Shown in pieces: positions 16,191-23,813 of a stretch of 64,000 bases of DNA. This stretch comes from Ideonella sp. (GTDB lineage: Bacteria > Pseudomonadota > Gammaproteobacteria > Burkholderiales > Burkholderiaceae_C): the NCBI GenBank assembly GCA_016721465.1, contig JADKIA010000008.1:372001-436000 (forward strand), read 5' to 3'. Within the stretch, counting starts at the first letter, position 1, and each line of letters starts with the position of its first letter. The translations under genes and the position numbers were made by a program. Under the pieces are notes generated by a model, which saw only the letters and a program-made list of their open reading frames with translations, searched no databases and was not told where the DNA came from.

Positions 16191-17525
16191 ATGCTCACCT
16201 GGCGCCTGGTCTTGGGCAGGCTCGCGGCGCGCGTGTCGCTTGGGCTGCTGGCAGGCACCTTGCTGGTCGGACTCGCCGGCGCAGGAGCAGCGTGGCTGGC
16301 CTTGGACGATGCGCCGCAGGTGCCTCGCGACCCCCAGGCCTCGGTACTGGATCTCGTGCGAGCCATGCGGCTGCTGCGCGCGATCGATCCGCGCCAGCAG
16401 GGCGGCGAGGGCCCGCGCGAGATGGCACTCAGCCAGCGCGAGCTGGAGCTGCTGATCGACCAAGGTGCGCAGCGCGCCACGCTGCCGATGGCGGCGCGCG
16501 TCGGCGTGCAGGCCCAGCATGCCCGGCTGCAGGCCAGCGTGTCGATCACCGAGCTGATGAGCGCCTACCCGGGCCTGCTGCCGGTCTTGCTGCGGCCCTG
16601 GCTGGCGGGCCACTGGCTCAATGTCGACCTGGGCCTGCGCGAAACGGCTGCGCTGCCCGACATCGAGCACCTGCGCGTCGGCCGCCTGCCGGTGCCGGCC
16701 TGGCTGGGCGAATGGCTGCTGCGCAACCAACTCGAACAGCACTTCGGCCCCGACCAGCTCCGCCTGGCCCGCGAGATGGTCAAGGGCGTGCGCTTCACGC
16801 CCGACAAGCTGCGCCTGAGCTACGTCTGGCGCGCCGGCAACCTGCGCCGCATGATGGCCGTGCTGGTGCCCAGGGCCGACCAGGATCGGCTGCGCCTGTA
16901 CCTGGCGCACCTGGCCAGCCAGAAACTCAAGTCGGTGGCGGGCGGCCGCATCCCCATGGTGCAGCTGCTGCAGCCCGCCTTTGCGCTGGCCCAGCAGCGC
17001 ACGGCGGCGGGTGCGGACGCGGCCCTGGAAAACCGCAGCGCCATCCTCGCGCTGGCCTTCGCCTCGTTCCCGCGCGAGCTGGTCACGGTGCTGCCGGCCG
17101 CGCGCCGCTGGCGCCTGCCCACGCCCTGGCGTCTGGCGCTGGCCGGGCGCGAGGACTTCCCGCTGCACTACCTGATCTCGGCCGCGCTGGCCGCCGAGGC
17201 CGGCGGGCCCTTCGCCGACGCCGTGGGCGTGTTCAAGGAAGTGCTCGACGCCCGCGGCGCCAGTGGCTTCAGCTTCAACGATCTGGCGGCCGACCGCGCT
17301 GGCACGCGCTTCGGCCTGCTGGCGCTGCGCGAGCCCAAGCAGTTGCAGGCCCGACTCGCCGTGGGCCTGAGCGACGAGGACTTCCTGCCCGACATCCGCG
17401 ACCTGCCCGAGTCGCTGCGCCCGGCCGAGTTCACCGAGCGCTACGGCGCCATCGGCTCGCCGGCCTACAAGCGGCTGCTCGCCGACATCGAGTCGCGGCT
17501 GGATCGCTTGCCGCTGTACCGCTGA
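16191..17525 (+). CDS. Uncharacterised membrane-anchored protein coupled to ABC permease
   Basis: 444 aa. The ATG follows the permease stop without a gap, so translation is likely coupled. One N-terminal hydrophobic segment (about 10-36) anchors a large, probably periplasmic domain rich in Leu, Arg and Ala helices. A distinctive block near residues 325-365 (FPLHYLISAALAAEAGG, VFKEVLDARGASGFSFNDL, DRAGTRFG) looks conserved, but I do not recognise a named domain or catalytic motif. Position suggests the same operon as the transporter; it could also be a distal passenger gene. Confidence 0.7.
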   Translation: MLTWRLVLGRLAARVSLGLLAGTLLVGLAGAGAAWLALDDAPQVPRDPQASVLDLVRAMRLLRAIDPRQQGGEGPREMALSQRELELLIDQGAQRATLPMAARVGVQAQHARLQASVSITELMSAYPGLLPVLLRPWLAGHWLNVDLGLRETAALPDIEHLRVGRLPVPAWLGEWLLRNQLEQHFGPDQLRLAREMVKGVRFTPDKLRLSYVWRAGNLRRMMAVLVPRADQDRLRLYLAHLASQKLKSVAGGRIPMVQLLQPAFALAQQRTAAGADAALENRSAILALAFASFPRELVTVLPAARRWRLPTPWRLALAGREDFPLHYLISAALAAEAGGPFADAVGVFKEVLDARGASGFSFNDLAADRAGTRFGLLALREPKQLQARLAVGLSDEDFLPDIRDLPESLRPAEFTERYGAIGSPAYKRLLADIESRLDRLPLYR

Positions 17526-17544
17526 AGGCCTGGCGCGAGGGCGC

Positions 17545-18021
17545 TCAGGTGATGCGATAGAAGTCGAGCACCACCATCGCCGCCTCGCGCTGCCCGACCG
17601 CCAGCGCCATCACCTTGTTCAGGTGCGCCCATTGCGGCGCCCCGGTGGTGAAGCGCACCCCGGTGCGGAAGAAGTACTCGTCGCGCGCCACCGCCTCGCC
17701 GCGCGCCAGCCGTGCCATCACGCCGGCCGGACCGTGGCGCATGCCGTTGCTCTGCACCTCGATCAGTGCGCCATCGTCGGCGCGGATCACGTAGTGCGCG
17801 GCGATCTCCAGCACGCCGTCGGCACGCGCGATCTGCCAGTCCACGCCGCCTTCGACCAGCGTGCCGTTGAGCTCGAGGCCGCGCACGGTGCCGCCGCCCA
17901 GGGGAATGAAGCGGCGCTCGCCCAACGGCGCTGGCCCGAGCGTGACCAGGGGTTTCACTTCACAGCGCACCTGGCACAGCGGCAGCAGGGCGGGTGGGGC
18001 GGGGAACGTGGCGGTGTTCAT
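17545..18021 (-). CDS. DUF3237 domain protein
   Basis: 158 aa, the full length of the DUF3237 family. The family pattern is clear: LGERRFIPLGGGTVRG near residue 35, GGVDWQIARADGVLEIAAHY near 60, DDGALIEVQSNGMRHGP near 85 and EYFFRTGVRFTTG near 115. The function is unknown. It is a soluble small barrel fold. It lies 27 bases downstream of lysA on the same strand and could be cotranscribed. Confidence 0.88.
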   Translation of the reverse strand: MNTATFPAPPALLPLCQVRCEVKPLVTLGPAPLGERRFIPLGGGTVRGLELNGTLVEGGVDWQIARADGVLEIAAHYVIRADDGALIEVQSNGMRHGPAGVMARLARGEAVARDEYFFRTGVRFTTGAPQWAHLNKVMALAVGQREAAMVVLDFYRIT

Positions 18022-18048
18022 GGGGGCCTTCAGGATCGGGTGGCGGGT

Positions 18049-19332
18049 TCAATGGGCAAGGTCGAGTTCCAGGGCCAGCAACTCCTGCATGGTCTGGCGC
18101 CTGCGAATGAGCCGGGCCTGGCCGCCGTCCACCAGCACCTCGGGAATCAACGGCCGGCTGTTGTAGTTGCTGGACATCGAGGCGCCGTAGGCCCCCGCGT
18201 CCTCGAACACCAGCAGGTCGCCCACTTTCGCGGCGGGCAGCTGGCGCGTGAGCACCACGCCGCCGTCGCCCTGCGTGAACACATCGCCCGATTCGCACAG
18301 CGGGCCGCCCACCACGGTGGGCACGCTGGCGCGGGGCGCGTCGTCCGATGGCAGCAGCTGGATGCCGTGGTGCGCGCCGTACATCGACGGGCGCATCAGG
18401 TCGTTGAAACCCGCGTCGACCAGCACGAAATGTTGGTGGCCCTGCTTCTTGACGGCGCGTACTTCACTCACCAGCACGCCCGACTCGGCCACCAGGTAGC
18501 GGCCCGGTTCGATCTCCAGCGTGATGGCGTGGCCGCGCGCGGCCTGGATGCGTTGGCGCGCCGCGTCCCACAACCCGAAGTAGTGCGCCACGTCGATGCG
18601 TGTCTCGCCCGGCCGGTAAGGGATGCTCAGACCGCCGCCGGTGGAGATGGCTTCGATGGGCAGGTTCACCCGTGCCACCAGATCCACCATCGCGCCGCAC
18701 ACCTGCGCCAGGTGGCTGTAGTCGACACCCGAGCCGATGTGCATGTGCAGGCCCACCAGGTGCAGGCCGGTGGCGCGGATCACGCCCAGCGCCTCCTCCA
18801 GATCGCCATGCCAGATGCCATGCTTGCTGTGCTCGCCGCCGGTGTTGGTCTTGTTGCTGTGGCCGTGGCCGAATCCGGGGTTGATGCGCAGCCAGACACG
18901 GTGGCCTGGCGAGGTGGCGCCCAGCTGGCGCAGCATGTCGATGGAGCCGGCGTTCACGGGGATGCCGTCGGCCACCACCCTGGCCAGCGTGGCCTGGTCC
19001 AGCAGGTCGGCGGTGAGCACCAGGCCGGCGGCGTGGGCGCCCGCCTTGGGCGTCCCGCCGGGCGGTTGCGGGTCGGCGCTGTCGTAGCCGGCGGCCTGCG
19101 CGCGCTCGATCTCGCCCAGCGACACCGCATCCACGCGCACGCCTTGCTCGCGCATCAGGCGCAGCACCTGCAGGTTGGAGTTGGCCTTCTGGGCATAGCG
19201 GATCACGTCGAAGGATTTCAGCGAGGCGATGCGCTCGCGGATGGTGGCGGCGTCGTACACCCACAGCGGCGTGCCGTGGGTCTGGGCGATGGGGCGCAGT
19301 TGCGCGGGCGTGAAGGGATTCATGGCAGGCAT
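18049..19332 (-). CDS. lysA: Diaminopimelate decarboxylase, enterobacterial type
   Basis: 427 aa. PLP-dependent enzyme for the last step of lysine synthesis (meso-diaminopimelate to lysine plus CO2). The PLP lysine is in YAQKANSN near residue 45. Other family blocks are HMHIGSGVDY, STGGGLS, LEIEPGRYLVAESG, CESGDVFT and GAYGASMSSNYNSR. The sequence is close to E. coli LysA over its whole length. It is divergent from a LysR orthologue, exactly as in E. coli. Start options are 19347, 19332 and 19323; 19332 is chosen without a decisive ribosome site. Confidence 0.95.
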   Translation of the reverse strand: MPAMNPFTPAQLRPIAQTHGTPLWVYDAATIRERIASLKSFDVIRYAQKANSNLQVLRLMREQGVRVDAVSLGEIERAQAAGYDSADPQPPGGTPKAGAHAAGLVLTADLLDQATLARVVADGIPVNAGSIDMLRQLGATSPGHRVWLRINPGFGHGHSNKTNTGGEHSKHGIWHGDLEEALGVIRATGLHLVGLHMHIGSGVDYSHLAQVCGAMVDLVARVNLPIEAISTGGGLSIPYRPGETRIDVAHYFGLWDAARQRIQAARGHAITLEIEPGRYLVAESGVLVSEVRAVKKQGHQHFVLVDAGFNDLMRPSMYGAHHGIQLLPSDDAPRASVPTVVGGPLCESGDVFTQGDGGVVLTRQLPAAKVGDLLVFEDAGAYGASMSSNYNSRPLIPEVLVDGGQARLIRRRQTMQELLALELDLAH

Positions 19333-19355
19333 GTTGCTCGCGACCACTCATTCAA

Positions 19356-19373
19356 GCAATGACAGAGAATTGC
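19356..19373. promoter_or_regulatory. Inverted repeat in the lysA-lysR intergenic region
   Basis: GCAAT (19356-19360) and ATTGC (19369-19373) are reverse complements in the 66 bases between the lysA and lysR starts. In E. coli, LysR binds this divergent region and activates lysA with diaminopimelate. Short arms make this a moderate candidate site only. Confidence 0.4.
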
Positions 19374-19398
19374 CTTGTTCATGCAAATTGGATATGCC

Positions 19399-20337
19399 AT
19401 GAAGCCAAGGGCACCGTCACTCACCCACCGCCAGATCGAGGTGTTCCGCACCGTGATGGGCACAGGCCACGTCACCCGCGCGGCCGAGCGCCTGGGCAGT
19501 TCGCAGCCCACCATCAGCCGCGAGTTGGCCCGGCTGGAGCATGTGTTGGGCATGGCGCTGTTCGAGCGCGTGCGTGGACGCCTGCGTCCCACCGTGCGTG
19601 CGCAGGCGCTGCTGCAGGAAGTGGAGCGCAGCTACATCGGGCTGGATCGCATCGCCGCCACCGCGCTCACGCTGCGCGAGTTTGCGCAAGGGCGCCTGGC
19701 CATCGCCTGCTTGCCGGCGCTGTCGCAGGCGCTGCTGCCCATGGCCGCGCGACGCTTCCTGGGCCAGCACCCCCAGGCCGGCCTGTCGATCACGCCGCAG
19801 GAGTCGCCGTTGCTGGAGCAGTGGCTGAGCGAGCAGCGCTTCGATCTGGGCCTCACCGAGGCGCGCGAGGCGCCCGCGGCCACCACCGTGAAGCCCCTGC
19901 TGCAGGCCGACGAGGTGGCGGTGCTGCCGGCTGGTCACCCTTTGCTGGCGCGGCGCGTGCTGCGGCCCAGGGATTTTCAGGACGCGTGCTTTGTGAGTTT
20001 GGCACCGGCCGACGCCTACCGCCAGGCGGTGGACGCGATGTTCGCGCAGCACGGCGTGCAGCGGCAAATGGTGCTGGACACGGCCAGTGCGGTGTCGGTG
20101 TGTGCCCTCGTGCGCCAGGGCCTGGGGCTGGCCATCGTCAACCCGCTCACGGCATTGGAGCTGGCAGGGCCCGAACTGCACATCCGGCCGCTGTCGGTGG
20201 CCATACCCTTTCACGTCAGCCTGGTGCAGCCGGCGCTGCGCGCGCCCAACCCGCTGCTGGCCGACTTCGTGCGCAGCCTCGAGGCGGCTGCGGCTGAACT
20301 GCGCGGGCGGCTGAAGACGCTGGGCCGCGCCGGCTGA
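19399..20337 (+). CDS. lysR: LysR, activator of lysA
   Basis: 312 aa. The start is ATG 19399 (MKPRAPSLTHRQIEVF). The HTH (about 10-60) has HVTRAAERLGSSQPTISREL and LFERVRGRLRPT. The effector domain has ACLPALSQALLP, ITPQESPLLEQWLSEQR, FDLGLTEA and GLAIVNPLTALE. These match E. coli LysR block for block, and the divergent lysA confirms the assignment. Diaminopimelate would be the coinducer, inferred from the E. coli protein. Confidence 0.92.
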   Translation: MKPRAPSLTHRQIEVFRTVMGTGHVTRAAERLGSSQPTISRELARLEHVLGMALFERVRGRLRPTVRAQALLQEVERSYIGLDRIAATALTLREFAQGRLAIACLPALSQALLPMAARRFLGQHPQAGLSITPQESPLLEQWLSEQRFDLGLTEAREAPAATTVKPLLQADEVAVLPAGHPLLARRVLRPRDFQDACFVSLAPADAYRQAVDAMFAQHGVQRQMVLDTASAVSVCALVRQGLGLAIVNPLTALELAGPELHIRPLSVAIPFHVSLVQPALRAPNPLLADFVRSLEAAAAELRGRLKTLGRAG

Positions 20338-20381
20338 GGCAGCCGGGACGCCGGCCTGGTGCGGGCTTCAGCGCAGCGTGG

Positions 20382-20446
20382 CGATGCCGCCCTTGGCGTC
20401 GTCGTCAGTCGCGCACGATGTCGATGCCGCCCTTGCCGTCGTCGTC
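20382..20446. repeat. Imperfect 25-base direct repeat at the 3' end of the small basic gene
   Basis: Positions 20382-20406 and 20422-20446 match at 24 of 25 bases, offset by 40. On the minus strand each copy encodes a DD(A/G)KGGI block. The downstream copy lies after the stop codon in another frame and ends in its own TGA, so the gene's 3' end looks duplicated. Confidence 0.75.
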
Positions 20447-20572
20447 GTCGGTCGCGGGGGGCGCCGGGCCGCGCCGTCCTGGCGGCGTGCTGCCGGCTTT
20501 CGACGTCTGCTTCTTGCCGGTCGGGGCCTTCACGGGCGCCTTCTTCACAGGCGCCTTCTTGTTGGTTGCCAC
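20405..20572 (-). CDS. Small Lys/Ala/Pro-rich basic protein
   Basis: 55 aa, starting at GTG 20572. The start is supported by a strong AAGGAG six bases upstream. The first half is basic (NKKAPVKKAPVKAP, then TGKKQTSKAG), like a mini histone-H1 tail. The second half ends with an acidic patch DDDDGKGGI. There is no signal peptide or membrane segment. Short lysine-rich proteins of this kind are common in Burkholderiales and may bind nucleic acid; that is inference. It lies downstream of the caspase gene on the same strand, 145 bases away, with its own inverted repeat. Confidence 0.65.
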   Translation of the reverse strand: MATNKKAPVKKAPVKAPTGKKQTSKAGSTPPGRRGPAPPATDDDDGKGGIDIVRD

Positions 20573-20590
20573 GGGCTTCTCCTTCCAGGC

Positions 20591-20608
20591 TCAGAGAATG
20601 GCCTCTGA
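20591..20608. promoter_or_regulatory. 6-bp inverted repeat just upstream of the small basic gene
   Basis: TCAGAG (20591-20596) and CTCTGA (20603-20608) flank 6 bases, about 20 bases before the GTG start at 20572. It could be an operator or a 5'-leader hairpin. The arms are short. Confidence 0.35.
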
Positions 20609-20717
20609 AAGATCAGGTTACAAGAACGGGCGGTCGGGTGCAAGCCAGGTGCGCAGAGCGTGCCCGAGTCGGCGCATCCCTCGCCCTGTCACCTGGGACG
20701 GGCCGGTCCCGCCGTCC

Positions 20718-23700
20718 TCAGGTCTTGTAGATGGTCAGGGGCAGCAGATCGCCATACATGCGGCACACCGGGGTCTGTGCCGGCACCTGCGCCCGGGCCG
20801 AGAAGAACGGCACCAGTTCCTGCGTGCCGGCGATGAGGCCGAGCATGCTGATGGCGCGCCGCTTGCTGCCGGGCTGCTCGGGCACGAGGTAGCGCTCGGA
20901 CTTCAGCGCGCCCAGCAGGGCGCTGGTGAAGACGCCCTGGCCCGCCGCATCACTCTCGCGGGCCTTCTCTTCGCTGCGCGCCCCATTCAGCACATACATG
21001 CCGCGCTCGTTCACCGCTTGAATGCGCCGGGCGAGCTCTTCCGCGTCCAGCCCGCTCATCAGGTTGCCGCCGGCCATGCCGGCGTGGCAGGCGTCGATGA
21101 CCAGCACCACCTCGGCCGGCACCGAGGTGATGAGGTCGCCCAGATCGGTCATCGACAGGCCGGTCGTGGCCAGGTCGCTCGAGGTCGGCCGCAGGTCGTA
21201 GTTCCAGAAGTAAAGGTCGGGCTCGCCCTTGAACCGCGTGCCGTGGCCGGACAGGAAGACGAAGAGCACGTCGCGCTCGGCGCCTTCGGTCTGGCTGCGT
21301 TCACGGATGAGCGTGCACAGACCGTCCAGCGCGCCCAGGATCGCGGCCTTGGTCGCCTGCCCGTTCAGCAGCAGCGTCGCCTCGACGGCATCGAAGGCCC
21401 TGTTCTTCAACTTGGTTCGCCTGTCGTGCTGGCCCGAGCGCCTGGACTTGGCAAAGGCGTTGTAGATGGCGATGGCATCCTGGTGCGCATATTTCAGCGG
21501 CTTGAAGCCAGCGGCGTCCGCCGTGTTGGCCACGGCAAAGTCCGAGACGCCCACGCTCAGCAGGTACAGATTGCCCGAGGCGGCGTCCTGCGATCCCGCG
21601 CGCACGGTCGCTTCGGGCCCGGCGACCTCGAACACCACCGGCATCGACTTGGCGTCCTGGTTCTCCGCCCGGATGCTGAACACATTGCGCCCGGGCAGCA
21701 GCGGCAACTGCAGCTTGTAGCGGGCCCTGGCCTTGGGCGCCGGGGCGGGCTCGGACCAGACGAAGCGATCGTTCCTCAGGATCCAGACCCGTTTCACCGG
21801 ATTGGCCTGGCGCAGCGCAGTCACAGTGAAGTGCAGGCTCACATGCGCTGGGCCCGCCACCACGCCTTCATTGGCCAGCTCCACGATCGGGGGCAGGATC
21901 TGCGCGACATCGACCCGCGGGATCTCGATCCCGGCCGCACGCGCCCGGTCCTCGGTGCCATGCTCGACGACGGCCCGGATGATGTCGGGGCGATAGAAGG
22001 GCTTGAAGCGATCGGCGGGGAAGAACAGGGCCTCCTTGTCCGCGCCGCGGTTCACGTGGTAGCCCACGCGCTGCGCGCCGTTGGGGCTGGTGTCGTAGTA
22101 GCCGCTGCGGCTCCAGATCACCCATTCGTCGTCGGTCCCGACGAACAGCGTCAGATCGGGTGGCAGGTCCGGATCCATCGCAGGCTCGTTGAAGCGCAAG
22201 GGTATGGTCTGTGCCGGCTCCCACGCGAGGATGCTCCACTTGTCGGACTCGAAATCGGACTCGTCCACCTCGCTGGGACAGGTGGTCTTCAGGGCCATGG
22301 CCCGCAGATCGAAGCTCTGTTGCCGCGGCGCATGGTTGGGCGGCAGCAGCCGCATCGGAAGGGTGCCGAACAGGACGTTCTCGAGCGCATTGATGCCGGG
22401 CGCGTAGCAGGTGCTGCCGACGCCGCGGATCGCCGCCTTGAGCTCGCCCACGCGGTGGCTGGCGCTCCAGAAGTGGATCGCCTGGTTGTCGCCGCCCGCG
22501 CTGATCACCGTGCCGTCGTCCAGGCAGGCCAGGGCGGTGATGCTGCCGTCGTGGCCGTAGTAGCTGCTCCTGAGTTCGAAGTCGCCAAACCCGGTGGCGT
22601 AGGCGTTGACCTGAACCGTCTGGTCGCCGGCCACAGGCGGCATGCCGGGCTCGACCTCGTCGTTCGGTGAAATCATCGCGGCGGCCAGGCTCGCCACATC
22701 GGCACCGGGCAAGTCCGGGCCCTTGCGCCCCGGGTCGTAGGTGCTGAACGGAATCGGCGGGCCGCCGGCGGCAGCCGCTCGTTGACCAGGGTTTTCGGCC
22801 GCCATGCCGACCAGCAGTTGCTTGCCGGAGGACGAAAAGAGAATGGAAGCCGGGCTGGACTCGGTCAACACGGTGCCGACCAACTGGCCCTGGTGGTCGT
22901 GGCACAGGAAGTGCCCGAACCGCTGCGCGTGCCGGGGCATGCGGGCGGCGCCCGCCACCACCAGCTCGTGGCTGACGGCCAGTGTGCCGGGTGCGATGGC
23001 GACGTCGGTTTCCACGCACCGGTCCTGTCGCAGGCTCTTGCCCCCGCCAAAGGTGTACCAGGCCAGCACCCCGGCGGGCTGGCCCGCGCCCTTGCGCTGG
23101 CCGGTGCGCGGGTGGGTGCGAGGGCCCGTGCCAAGGCCCTTGCCTTGCGATGCGACCACCAGCCGATGGCCGCCGTGCCCCTTGCGCCTGCCGGGAATGA
23201 AGCGCACCGCCGCGGGCAATTCGTCCTGGCGCGGCCCGGTGCTGAAGGCCTGGGAGGCGAGCGGCTTGCGCGTGGGCTCGAACCCGCCCCGCAAGACGTC
23301 GCGGGCCGCATACACCGACACCACGGCGCGCCGGATGCGGCGCTCGCACTCGTTGCCGACCAGGGCGAGCAAGCGGCCATCCGGGCTGAAGTCGAGGTCG
23401 AACAGCAGCCCTGGATGGCGAAACGCGGCCTGCAGGTTGCCGGTGGCCAGCTCGAAGACCTGGACCTCCGTGACCTGGCCCGCATCGCTGGCCCTCGAGG
23501 TCTGCTGGCTCCAGGCCTTGAGGGCGACGAGCCACAAGCCATTGGGACTGAGGGCCATCCGGCGGACATTGCCGTCGCCGAAGACCTCTTGCGAACGGTC
23601 GGCCACCTGACCCAGCAGCATGCGCAGCAATTGCCGTGTCTTGAGGTCCCACACCCGGATCGTGCATTCGCCGGCGGTGATCAGCGTCTGGCCGTCGGGC

Positions 23701-23786
23701 GAGACGACGATCTGCCGGATGTCGCCGGTGTGCGTGCCGGTGTCGAGCTTGAAGAAGGCTTCGTACGACGGGACGGGATCGGCCAT
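20718..23786 (-). CDS. WD40-repeat caspase-like (peptidase C14) protein
   Basis: 1022 aa, no signal peptide, so probably cytosolic. The N-terminal part (about 1-470) has WD40/beta-propeller repeats (VSPDGQTLITAG, RVWDLKTRQLL, DLDFSPDGRLLALVG, GSITALACLDDGTVISAG). The middle part (about 500-740) is unassigned, with Ig-like features near its end. The C-terminal caspase-hemoglobinase domain (about 770-1000) has the catalytic His in FLSGHGTRF (about His848) and the catalytic Cys in VLVIDACHAG (about Cys900). It lies 27 bases downstream of a cyclase/STAND/TPR gene and is surely cotranscribed with it. The pair looks like a sensor and a protease effector; substrates are unknown. Confidence 0.88.
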   Translation of the reverse strand: MADPVPSYEAFFKLDTGTHTGDIRQIVVSPDGQTLITAGECTIRVWDLKTRQLLRMLLGQVADRSQEVFGDGNVRRMALSPNGLWLVALKAWSQQTSRASDAGQVTEVQVFELATGNLQAAFRHPGLLFDLDFSPDGRLLALVGNECERRIRRAVVSVYAARDVLRGGFEPTRKPLASQAFSTGPRQDELPAAVRFIPGRRKGHGGHRLVVASQGKGLGTGPRTHPRTGQRKGAGQPAGVLAWYTFGGGKSLRQDRCVETDVAIAPGTLAVSHELVVAGAARMPRHAQRFGHFLCHDHQGQLVGTVLTESSPASILFSSSGKQLLVGMAAENPGQRAAAAGGPPIPFSTYDPGRKGPDLPGADVASLAAAMISPNDEVEPGMPPVAGDQTVQVNAYATGFGDFELRSSYYGHDGSITALACLDDGTVISAGGDNQAIHFWSASHRVGELKAAIRGVGSTCYAPGINALENVLFGTLPMRLLPPNHAPRQQSFDLRAMALKTTCPSEVDESDFESDKWSILAWEPAQTIPLRFNEPAMDPDLPPDLTLFVGTDDEWVIWSRSGYYDTSPNGAQRVGYHVNRGADKEALFFPADRFKPFYRPDIIRAVVEHGTEDRARAAGIEIPRVDVAQILPPIVELANEGVVAGPAHVSLHFTVTALRQANPVKRVWILRNDRFVWSEPAPAPKARARYKLQLPLLPGRNVFSIRAENQDAKSMPVVFEVAGPEATVRAGSQDAASGNLYLLSVGVSDFAVANTADAAGFKPLKYAHQDAIAIYNAFAKSRRSGQHDRRTKLKNRAFDAVEATLLLNGQATKAAILGALDGLCTLIRERSQTEGAERDVLFVFLSGHGTRFKGEPDLYFWNYDLRPTSSDLATTGLSMTDLGDLITSVPAEVVLVIDACHAGMAGGNLMSGLDAEELARRIQAVNERGMYVLNGARSEEKARESDAAGQGVFTSALLGALKSERYLVPEQPGSKRRAISMLGLIAGTQELVPFFSARAQVPAQTPVCRMYGDLLPLTIYKT

Positions 23787-23813
23787 GGACGGCTCCTGGA
23801 AGGTGGCGAGTGT

